In this document: positions 26,101 through 35,300 of the stretch, in pieces
Numbering within the stretch: the stretch's first letter is position 1
Layout of the letters: every line of letters starts with the position of its first letter
Source: a virus
Strand: one strand, 5' to 3'
IMG/VR virus record: IMGVR_UViG_3300027710_000011
Coordinates: 212,773-276,772 of that record
DNA: 64,000 nucleotides
The notes under the pieces: model-generated
Databases searched by the model: none
The model's input: only the letters and a program-made list of their open reading frames with translations
What the model was told of the DNA's origin: nothing
Position numbers and translations under genes: made by a program

Positions 26101-27583
26101 CCGGGACCTTACTGATTTCCGTCAGCGCAGTCATCTCAGGTTTGATCTGAGTGAATTCACCCAGCGTCGTTCCGTCGGGCGCTGTAATTTGCTTGTAGCG
26201 ACCAGCGTTCTCGAGAGCACGGCGATATTCAGTCGCAGGCCATCCACCAGCGTCGGCAAGCGCGTTCGCATGTGCGACGATTGCTTCTTCCGGCGTCTTA
26301 GCTTCCGGAGGAGCGTATTCAACGAAGACAGCGTCTGGGCCTTCAGTCTCATCGTCGCCGTATGCGTTATCCGCAATAGTCGCCAATGATTCCAAGTCTG
26401 CATCGATACTGGTATTGAAGACTTCTTCCTTCGTCAACACCGGTTCATGATCGATAACTTGAGCTTGCGCGTCGAGCTGCTTTTCTTCCTGCTCTTCGCG
26501 TTCAATCTCGTCAACAAAGTCAGATACTTCAGGCTCCGGGACAGCGTCAATCTTCTCAGGAGAGATCTTCTCCTTAAGAGTCTTGCCTGCTGGCGAAACG
26601 GTCACGACTTCGGGCACGGAACCAGTGGGTAGCTGATTTGCAGCCAAGACGTCAGACTTCTTGTCTTCAGACTCATTGCCCAGATTCTCGGGAACGCTCT
26701 CGTCACGAGCAGCAGTCAGCGCCATTGCCAACCGAAGCATGTAACGCTGCATGCGAGTAGCTTCGTTACCCTTACGACCCGCCAAAGCAGGATTCTCTTC
26801 AACCTCGCGCTTTGTCGGCAGCCGCCATTCATCGAGCTGACCCAGGTTAATCACAAACCAGCGATTACCTTCACAGAACACGATGTTGACGCGAGAGTAG
26901 AACTTGGGATCGATCTTGGCGATCAAAGACTTCTCACGATTCGGCCCCAACCATTTCCACAGCTCCAGCAAAATCAAAGTTTCGCTGTATGAGAAAACGG
27001 CTGCCAGTTTTTGCGTCATGGAAGTTTCCATAACGTTAAACATAGAGACGCTTGGGAGCACGCGCGGCAGATTGAACTCGATGAATTGATTACGCGGTGA
27101 AGCGCTCGCAATCTCAGCAATCTTGGTCCAGACAGTATCGTGGATATTTTTCCAGCGATAGTAGTTGGAGTAGATGTTTCGCGGATAACGATACATCCGG
27201 TGCAGCAACGAATAGTTGAACACACCAACCGTTTGCTGATCGCGCTCCACGGCAGACAGATCGCGCATGATCCGGAAGCGAGGATTACGCGTCAGATGTG
27301 AACGCGCAATCTTGTCAGGCATGATCGGAAGCAGGCGAGGCATACCTTCCGTACCTGACAGTGCCTTGATGGTCGTCAATGGGAATGGACGATTCTTGTT
27401 GTTCTGAAGCGCCGTGGTGTCTTCAGTCGGACCATCATCCAACGGGCCTTCTCCCACGTAGTGGTAGTAAGAGTTGGCGGGCATGGACAGACGACTCAGC
27501 AAAGGCAGTGGTGGTGAAACCAACTGTGCCATTCGCCGAATGCCGTACATTCGGTAAAAGTTGTTGTATTGAATCAAAGCCAT
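23198..27583 (-). CDS. Virion-type RNA polymerase beta subunit (lacks extreme C terminus)
   Basis: A 1461-residue catalytic subunit of a multisubunit RNA polymerase. Beta-type motifs are clear in the last 400 residues: KRANFASIQQ from K1090 resembles the conserved KRxxMGxNMQ block, and GDKGVFGNQ (about 1391-1399) followed by GTPIDSIFG resembles the GDKxxGRHGNKG and DGTPxD blocks. It ends just after the region equivalent to the MNIGQILE helix, so the final clamp-binding domain is missing and appears to be encoded at 43297. The middle (about 320-480) carries an acidic, probably disordered insertion. phiKZ gp178 is the counterpart. The ATG at 27583 lies two bases after the beta-prime stop, so both are one operon. 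Confidence 0.87.
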   Translation of the reverse strand: MALIQYNNFYRMYGIRRMAQLVSPPLPLLSRLSMPANSYYHYVGEGPLDDGPTEDTTALQNNKNRPFPLTTIKALSGTEGMPRLLPIMPDKIARSHLTRNPRFRIMRDLSAVERDQQTVGVFNYSLLHRMYRYPRNIYSNYYRWKNIHDTVWTKIAEIASASPRNQFIEFNLPRVLPSVSMFNVMETSMTQKLAAVFSYSETLILLELWKWLGPNREKSLIAKIDPKFYSRVNIVFCEGNRWFVINLGQLDEWRLPTKREVEENPALAGRKGNEATRMQRYMLRLAMALTAARDESVPENLGNESEDKKSDVLAANQLPTGSVPEVVTVSPAGKTLKEKISPEKIDAVPEPEVSDFVDEIEREEQEEKQLDAQAQVIDHEPVLTKEEVFNTSIDADLESLATIADNAYGDDETEGPDAVFVEYAPPEAKTPEEAIVAHANALADAGGWPATEYRRALENAGRYKQITAPDGTTLGEFTQIKPEMTALTEISKVPDRQTIIDKTMTQSSLLDFDRRYVKDVMQRDIANMAISLQNAGVMVTDYRVNEIENVTGGVMDYVVKVKPLQGIPSTLRFKIPRVEEDGSYRINGVVYRTRKQRGDMPIRKLTPTRVALTSYYGKAFIERSAKKVNDYGRWLRDHIVRMALADNQKLVTYIEQGDAFDPSFEAPRLYTTIAQGIRAFNLTVNREGQDVQWKLLFDHTRVKNMFGGQEATIAKLEQNGKFVIIGMVENGRVLLMDKQNAIYEVNSQGSIIPMPALDELLGLAGLRCPVEFAELRVFGKMIPVGVVLSYLMGLDELCKRLSVKPRVVPAGQRASLGPGEWTIVFQDETWVFNRDDVVATLVLGGWRDYRETTLNYGHHEFNRRDVYLNVLEENGLSVRYLRELDLMAQMFIDPITKELLAEMKEPQVWTELLVRAAALLTTDQHPHELDATYLRIKGYERFSGLLYAELIRSLRVHNAKGSKAMHPLEMNPYAVWIAISEDPAKDQSLEINPIKELKEIEAVTYAGTGGRSGRSMVKRTRAYHPSDAGVISEATSDSSDVGINTFLTADPKFKNLRGMAEPYVPGQSGATSGLSTTALASPALDRDDMKRANFASIQQAHGMACGGYHQAQVRTGYEQVIPYRVGPTYTVMAKKNGQVTSLNATGIIVTYADGETLGVEIGRKYGNAAGLTIPHEIVTTLKLGDTFNAGDPIAYNSGFFEPDFFNPKQIVWKCSTNSKTALLESTDTLEDSCAISVRLSNKLRTKITKLRTIVVNFDQQVHRVAKVGDKVEYDSILCMIEDAVTASSGVLDESTIDTLRVLTAQAPQAKILGTVERVEVFYHGEKEDMSPTLRALATESDHKLTARLRSQGKKVFNGSVDENFRVENDALQLDSAAINIYISTEVAAGVGDKGVFGNQLKTVFGRVFSENVRTETGTPIDSIFGAISVDNRIVMSPYLIGTTATLLNVIAKKAVEMYDAS

Positions 27584-27585
27584 GG

Positions 27586-29211
27586 CTATTTCCGGAATCC
27601 AGTCATGTTGCGCAATACAAGTTGTATTGTCGACACACCGGTGTTGTGGATCAATTTGCCGTCCGTACCAACGTACGCACGTCGTGAGTTGATGAACTCT
27701 TTGTACTCCGCCACTGATTCTTCAGAATAGGCAATGTTGGCAGAACAAGTATCACCGTCAAAGTCAGCACCGAGACCTCCAAGCCTTGAGCTGTGTGGCA
27801 CCAAGGAGTTCATGAAGGCACTGCCTTTTACCGGGAATTCGAGTGCATCAAATTCCTCAGGCAATGGCTGCCAATTTTCATCCAAACGTGTACGACGTTC
27901 GCTTTCAATCGTCACGCGCATGTGAGTGGAGCTGGGGTAAATAGAACCAACGCCCGACACAGGGTAACGCGTCACGAGAACAGGGTAGCGACTTGAATCC
28001 TTGTACACAGCCAAGTACATCAGTTCAGTGAACGTGATGGGACTGACGTGTTGAGGATCCCGATCTGACGGCAATTCACGAATGTCTGACATCAGACGGA
28101 AAGTCATGTCCGGACCTTTGTAGATCAGGAACATATAACGACCTTCAATTTCCATGAAGCGATTACGAATACTTTCTTCTTGGTACTTCGTAATCTCACG
28201 CGCAATACCTTCGTTGGTTGCCCAACGATCGTACCACAAGCTGGCCAACATGACTTCTTCGGATTGAAGTGTTTGCTTGTTAATCAGACGAGACGCTTGA
28301 TTAACATCAGGGAACACTGGCGCCACCAACTCACGCAGCTGTTGCGTTGTGACCGGCAGCGTGGCCTTCATGTATTGGTACAGACCAATGACCGTTGAAT
28401 TGAAGTCAAGGTTACCTTTGGCACCAAGCACCTTAACCGACGTATCGATCGCGGTAATCACGTTCCGAGTACCGTTGAAAATGTTGCGAGAAGCCCAGCG
28501 GCCCAGCAGCAATTTCTTCTTCCCTTCGATCAACGAAGAGATGTATTCGTAGATTTGATTAAAACAAATCTGAATCTGATAGCGGGGTACGTTCAAAGCC
28601 GCTACGTCCTTACGGACAGAAGCATCCAGAATTGTGTTCGACAACTTGATCAGAGTCCGGTACATCTGGTTGATTTCGTCTTCAGACTTCCGGTTGTGCT
28701 GATCGATCTCAAGATCACGCAAGCCAGCAGGCATCACGATGATGTTGGTTGTCAACGCAACGTCTTTGTACTTGCGAAGCAAAGCGATACTCTGCTCACG
28801 AACGGCGGACTTGGATTCAGAGAACGCAATGTCTTGCCAGTGTGAAACGAAGAATTCAAATCCCGTGTCACCCTGTGCTGCGTTCGACTTGACGAAGTCT
28901 TTCAGATTCTCGTCCCAAGTCGCATAGAGCGTGCCGGCCATGATGTCGGCGTAGATACGCTTGAGCTTGATCAAGATGTTGTAAACCACTGGATGGAAAA
29001 CAGGCACCTTCACATCGACGTATGAGAAACGACGGTTACGCCGTTGGTCACCAACACGTCCAAAGATCTCTGTGGAGAACAAGCCATTAGGATGGAAGTT
29101 CTCAGAACTACCTTCCATGATGTCCAATGCCGAGACAGGACGAATGGCTTTCAATCGGTCTGGTGTCAAAGCCAGAATTTTGATGTTGAACGGAATTTCA
29201 GCGCGTTTCAT
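27586..29211 (-). CDS. Virion-type RNA polymerase beta-prime subunit, N-terminal half
   Basis: 541 residues. The N terminus (IKILALTPDRLKAI, then NGLFSTEIFG) matches the bacterial beta-prime start (IKIALASPDxIR, DGLFxxxIFG). GADFDGD at 482-487 is the universal metal-binding motif of the active site, with Asp483, Asp485 and Asp487. The zinc-binding cysteines after the IFG motif in bacteria are absent. The protein ends about 55 residues after the motif, so the rest of beta-prime must be a separate gene, as with phiKZ gp180 and gp80. No second half is in this window. ATG at 29211 with GGAGTAGG upstream. Confidence 0.9.
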   Translation of the reverse strand: MKRAEIPFNIKILALTPDRLKAIRPVSALDIMEGSSENFHPNGLFSTEIFGRVGDQRRNRRFSYVDVKVPVFHPVVYNILIKLKRIYADIMAGTLYATWDENLKDFVKSNAAQGDTGFEFFVSHWQDIAFSESKSAVREQSIALLRKYKDVALTTNIIVMPAGLRDLEIDQHNRKSEDEINQMYRTLIKLSNTILDASVRKDVAALNVPRYQIQICFNQIYEYISSLIEGKKKLLLGRWASRNIFNGTRNVITAIDTSVKVLGAKGNLDFNSTVIGLYQYMKATLPVTTQQLRELVAPVFPDVNQASRLINKQTLQSEEVMLASLWYDRWATNEGIAREITKYQEESIRNRFMEIEGRYMFLIYKGPDMTFRLMSDIRELPSDRDPQHVSPITFTELMYLAVYKDSSRYPVLVTRYPVSGVGSIYPSSTHMRVTIESERRTRLDENWQPLPEEFDALEFPVKGSAFMNSLVPHSSRLGGLGADFDGDTCSANIAYSEESVAEYKEFINSRRAYVGTDGKLIHNTGVSTIQLVLRNMTGFRK

Positions 29212-29309
29212 CGCCTACTCCTAAATAAAATCACAAAAATTATGAGGAAACCAAACGCAGAAGCACTAATGTATATTAGCTTTTCTGTATTTTTACATTC
29301 GAGGTTTTA
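29212..29309. promoter_or_regulatory. Divergent promoter region, RNA polymerase and tape measure
   Basis: An AT-rich 98-base gap between divergent late genes. It contains the near-palindrome CTAATGTATATTAG (29266-29279) and TTATGAGG on the plus strand near 29240. Both flanking units need a promoter here. Which polymerase reads it cannot be told from sequence. Confidence 0.5.
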
Positions 29310-32300
29310 ATGGCCACAAAAACCACCAAACATAAGACTGGTAACAGTCTAGACATCGATCCAGGCCTCGACATTCCTGAGTTTGATTTCGAATCTTTCG
29401 AAAGCGGCTTCAGCAAGCAGATGAAGGACGAAGGTCCGGTGAAGGAAGTGCTTGGAAGTTTTGCCAAAGGTGTTGGCTCTTCCTTCGTAAAGCCTGGCTT
29501 CATCGAAACCACTATCCGCAACGTACTGCCGCGAGAATACGGCAGTGCTCTAGACCTCGGTCAAGCTAGCTTGGGTTCAGCCCGATCGCTATACAATCAA
29601 GCGGTCAAAGAGCTGAAACCTGCGGTCGGTCAGCTCAAGCAACTGACCCAGCAAGTTCTTCCCAAAACGGAAGGAATTCTCTCGAAGAATATTCAAGAGA
29701 AGCTCAAGGACTGGAGTCGAGAAGAGAAGAGCGGTGAGCTGAGTGAAGAGCGTATGCGCGAAATGGCGCTCGCTGTTGAACTCGGTTCTATTTTCGAAGC
29801 TCAGGCGAAAGATACTGATCGTCGAGAAGAAGCTAATCGTCGAAGCGATCAAATCAAGGATGGTGTCGAGCAGTTGCGTCATCGCGACGAAATGGGGCGT
29901 CTGAGTGAAATCGCTCAGAACACATCACGCCTCGTTGGTTTTAACGAAGACGTCACTACAGCGGTTTACAAGAAATCACTGCAAGTACAGCTTCGTCAGT
30001 TTTATGCAGTCACTGAGTTGCTGCGTGAAACCAAGATTGCCAACATCAAGAAAACAGCACAGCTTGAAGGCGTTGTTCGCAACACCGGTATTTCGGCAGG
30101 TGCTGTTGAAACTACGAATAAGGGCTCTTTCAAGAACAAGTTCTTGGACGGTGCCAAGAAAGGTTTGTTCGGCGCAGCCCAGGGCTTTGCCAGGGACTAC
30201 GTCGGAAACATTCATGATGACCTGAGCAAGAAGCTCACCGGCGCCACCTCGTCAGGTAACGATCTGCTTAGCCAGATCAACATGATGGCTTCCATGGGAA
30301 GCATGGGCGCTGACGTAGGTATGTCGGCCAAAGGCATGGCTGGCGACATGGCTGGTAGTTTCCTTGGTGATTACTTGGCTAACAAGCTGCAAGGTAAGCT
30401 GAAGAAACACGTTGGCAAGATTCCTGCTGTACAGAAGCTAGGAGCCAAACTTGGTTACGGCATGGAGAATGCCGGCCCCTTGTTGAACGATTATCTCAAT
30501 GATCGCAACAATAAGCTTGGACCTCTGGAGCCTTTCCGGGAATACCTGACATCGATGCTGCCTAAGACTGGCGTTGACGTCACGATGGATGTGGCATCTT
30601 TGCATAAGTCTAATGAGCAAGCGCATTTCACCAATGCGACTCAGAAGTCTATCATCGAAGTCATCCCTGGTTTGCTCGCACGTATTCAGCGCGAACTCGT
30701 CATTACTCGCACAGGTAAAGATGCTCCACTGATCTCGTACGACTACAAGGCCAACAAGTTCTCTACCGTTGAGAAGTTGACGTCAGATCTGCGCGCCGCT
30801 TTCACGGGTAAGGATAAGCAAGAAGACGTGAAGAAACGCTTCGATGAGATGTTCAAACTCATCGACAAAGACGGAGAGCTGGACGAAAGCAAGCGTGAAC
30901 GAATCAAGAAACAGTTCATGGACAAAAAGTCCAAGGGCATGTCTACTGATTCCAAACACATTGCGTCCAAGTTGAATTGGGGTATGGATGAGGAAGGCGA
31001 AGCAATTGCTAAGTTCTTCCAGAAGTACTTGAAAACCGATTCCGTCGGTAAGCGTGATCCGGACTCTTTGCAAGCGATCAGGCGTCAGCGCGTATTGTCA
31101 AAGCAGATTGATCGATTGACTCGTTTCTTCGAAGACCCTCGCGCAGACGCTCAAGCTATGGCCAACCTTGGTCAACTTGATGTGCTCTCCGGGACAGGTC
31201 TCTATAACACCGAGAAGAATAGCTTTGATTTGGATAAAATCAATCAGGGCCTTTTGGGTGGCGAAGACGATACAATCTTGCAAGCTGGTGAAAACAGGAA
31301 CCCGACTCTTGTTGAAGGCTCCTCTCGCGATTCCTTGAATAGGCCTCGCCGGAACATTCAGAAGGACGCTCGCCTTGCTGCTCAAGAACGTCGTCGTCGC
31401 ATGCAAGAAGCGATGACGCCTCGTAATCAGGCGGCCGGCGCTATTCCTCAACAAGCGCCAGTGGAGCCGACACCAGTTGTTGGTGCTGAAGCTCTGAAGC
31501 AAACAGTTGAAGCCATGGTTGACACTGCAGCTCTCGAAAGGATGATGCAGGAACAAATTGCAGAGATCAAGAAGATTGATCCCAACGCAAACCTGCTGAC
31601 CGTGATCGAAGTGCTGCGTTCGATGGACAGTCGCTTGGAAGGCGGTATCAATACCTACTCCCTTGCCGAAGACTTCCTGGGTCCCGAAGCTCGTGATCGC
31701 TTCCGTGATCGCGCAAGCCGCGCAGGGCAACGTGTCAAAGGCGCTGCTGGCTCAGCTCGTGATGCAGCAGCTAATGCTGCGCGAAGGACTGCTGATGCTG
31801 CGCGTAGGGCAACCAGTAGAGTCAAAGACAAGGTTAAGTCTTTCCGTGAGACAACTTTGGGCGACGTTGCAGACGCTGGTCTTGGTGCCGCAAAATCGAT
31901 CGGAAGCTTTGGACTCGACATGGCGAGTAAGCTTGGCAGCATTGGTGTCAAAGGCGCCAAGATGGCTGGGTCTGTCGCTAGCACTGTCTTGAATAAAGCT
32001 GGTAAGACGGCTGATAAAGTTGCCGACTATTTCGGCGACGTCTTTGTTGAAGGTGAAACCGAACCACGCTTGACTCGTGCAAAGATGAAGGCTGGTAAGT
32101 ACTTCGACAAAGGTAGCAAAAAAGTCCTTACCTCTCTTGCTAACATCAAGGGCGCTGTTCTTGATGAAGAAGGCATGGAGATCTTGAGCGCTGATGAACT
32201 CGAGAAGTCCTACGTTAAGGGCTCGAAGATTCGCGCTCTGAAAGAGATCGCCACCACTGGAGCCGGTTGGATTGGTGCCGCCGGATCGATGGCTGTAAAG

Positions 32301-35300
32301 GGTCTTGGTACCTTCTACGGCGGATTGGTCAACGTCGGATTGAAGGCCTTTAAGGCTGGTTTGAAACTGCTGCCACCGTACGACGTGTATGTCAAGGGAC
32401 AGGAGAAGCCTGTTCTTACCGTGGGTGGTTTCAAAGGTGGCTTGTACATCTCTCAGAAATCTGAAAAGACTCTCTCCCATCCTCGAGAGATCGATGGTCC
32501 GGTGATGGACAAGGACGGTAACTATCTGGTTACTGAAGACGACATCCGGACAGGACTTGTTGACAAGAACGGCTTGACAGTTACCAACAAAGCTGCGCGC
32601 TTGCTGGGCAAAGTCAAGAACGTACTCGGTGCTGGCTTCAAAGCCCTCAAGGGCATTGCCGGCATGGGTAAGGAATTCCTGGTAGGCATCGGTCAAGCGT
32701 TCAAAGATATGTTCTCTGGTATCTTTGGTCTGCGCGGTGAGTACTTGGAAACCAGTAGAAGTCAACTCGATGTTCAGCGCGAAATCCTTAAGGTTTTGGT
32801 TGAACGTCTTCCTACCTCTGGCAATAAAGTCAAAGGCGATTACGACGGAGATGGGGTTCGTAATGGATCAGCTGAAGACATCAGGCGTCAAGCCGCTGAA
32901 GCGGAGAAGCAAAAAGCTGCTGATCAAAACTCCACCGAGATTAAGAATCAACCTGCTGGTGGAAAAGGCATCTTGGGTATGCTCGCCGGATTGTTCGGTA
33001 AAAAGAACAAGGGCGAAGAAGATGAAGGTGGTGACACCAACATTACTCTTGGTGGAGGCGGCGACGGAAAAGCTCCAGGTGATGCCGGTAAGGATGCTGG
33101 TAAAGCTGCAAAGTCTTCTAAGTGGCTTGGGAAAGGCGGCAGGCTTGCTCGCTTGGGTGGCGGCCTTTGGGGCGCTACTAAGTGGGCCGGAGGTGCTGCT
33201 CTTAGCATGGCTGGTCTGGGCGGTCTGGGCCTTGGTGGTCTTGCTTCAGGTGCTGCTAGTGCTGGCGGTGCCGCTCTAGGTGCTGCTGGAACAGGCCTCG
33301 CTGCTGCTGGAACAGCGCTTGGCGCCATACTGACAGCGCCTGTTCTCCTGACAGCCTTAGGCGTCGCTGCAGTGGCCACAGCTGGCTACTACGGTTACAA
33401 GTACCTGACTCGTGCTCAACTCACCACACTGAACAAAGTTCGCTTTGCTCAATATGGTTTTGCTGAACAAGATAAAGAGAAGCTAGCTATCGTCTTTGGT
33501 CTGGAACAATACTTGATGAAGAATGTCAAGTTCGATAAGGACAAGGCATACATCAATTCTGAAAAGATTGATGCAAACGAGATGATGAAGCCTTTCGAAG
33601 TCAGTCAAGGATCTAGTTTTGCTCCCCAATGGATGCTTTGGTTTGAACGTCGTTTTAAACCAATCTTCCTTGGACACGTCGCTGCACTGAAGGGTATCAA
33701 TCCTGAAATTGCACTTGCTGATGTGGATAGCAAGCTCAAGTCGGATGAGAAGCTGAAATACTTGGATGCGAGTTCGATGCCTGATGGTCCTTACGACATT
33801 TTGGAATCACCGTTCCAAGACATGAAACAACTCTCGGTTAGTTCTAGCGGCGTAAAAGCTGCAATTGAACTGGCGCGAGATGAGCTTCAAAAAGCCGTGA
33901 AGAGTGATGCTACTTCTTCCGCTGCTAAGAAGGCAGGCGCTGCCGCTACAGGCGCAGCTCTGCTTAAGAGTGGTGGCGATGGCACCAGCGTCAGTAACGG
34001 CAATGCACCTCCGTCAGGTACAAGTGATGAGGCTAGTGATGAGCTCAAAGCTGCCGCAGGCATAGGTGCTGCCGGTATGGAGTCCAGCGTGCAAGCTGGC
34101 TTGTCTGTCAGTGGCTCCAGCAACGTTCCTGGTGACTTCTTGTTCACTGGGCAAAAGGGAACCATCGACGCTTTGTCTTCCATCCGCTTTAAGGCGTACG
34201 GTTTGACAGAGATGGAAGTGCCCAAGATCAAAGATCTGGCTTTCCTTGAAAAACAAGTCAGCAAGGATGTTATCTTTACCAAGGATAGCGCCACTTACGA
34301 AGAAGATGTTCGTGACCTGCTGTCTCGAGTCAAGAGCAAGTTCGGTATTGTTGGTCCGGAAAGTCCAGAAGGTCGTGAATGGGTCAATTGGTTCCGCTGC
34401 CGTTTCCTGCCCGTCTATTTGAATTACAGAACGTTGATTCAAAAAGCAACTGGTAAAGAAGACGGTGTTGTTGGCGGAATGATGCTCAAGCCCGACCAGC
34501 AGTTGGACGTGGCTAACGCGCTGATCACTACGACCGGTATCGATCGCGGTCGTAAGGTTCCTGTCTGGGACATCACGTATACGCCTTGGACCGATTATCC
34601 GATGAATACGGATTCGGCCTCTACTGAGCTGAACATCAAGTTCTTGACTGAAGCCGTCAAGGCCGTCAAGGCTGGTGAGCAGAAATCAGCAGAAAAGAAA
34701 AAAGAAGCCGCTGCCAATGAATCGGCCGCCATCTCTCGTGGAGAAGCAGCCGATACGAAGTGGCGCGTGAATACTCCGGTTGGTCAACTCGCTATCCCTA
34801 AGGACCCTTACAGTCTGAAGAAGGATCGTGAAGCCATGGCGGAGAAGAACGGTTACGTTCAACCTGCTCCTTTGAATAGCGACGGTACCGGTGTGCGCGG
34901 TATGGGCGACTACATTAAGGGTGAGGCGATCAAACACCCTGGTAAGGGTACGGGTGGTGACATCAATTCAATTCCTGAACCAACTGGAAACAATTGGCCA
35001 GGCATGAAAGCAATGCTCGAAGCAGTCGGAAAGATAACAGGTGTTGATGCAAGTACGCTTGCTGCAATGGCTGCTATCGAATCCAGCTTCAACCCAACTG
35101 CCCAAGCAGGTACCTCCAGTGCCGCTGGTTTGTTCCAATTCGTCAACAAGACTTGGAACGGAATGATCCAGAAGTATGGTTCTAAGTACGGCATTGCGCC
35201 GAACACACCTCGAACCGATGCACGCGCTAGTGCTTTGATGGGAGCAGAGTTCATTAAAGAGAATATCGGTTATCTGAAATCCAAACTCAAGGGTAAGGAT

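Noticed and set aside
24383-26389. 668-codon plus-strand open frame antisense to RNA polymerase beta
   Set aside because: It lies wholly within the conserved beta coding sequence and its product has no recognisable fold; a shadow frame.
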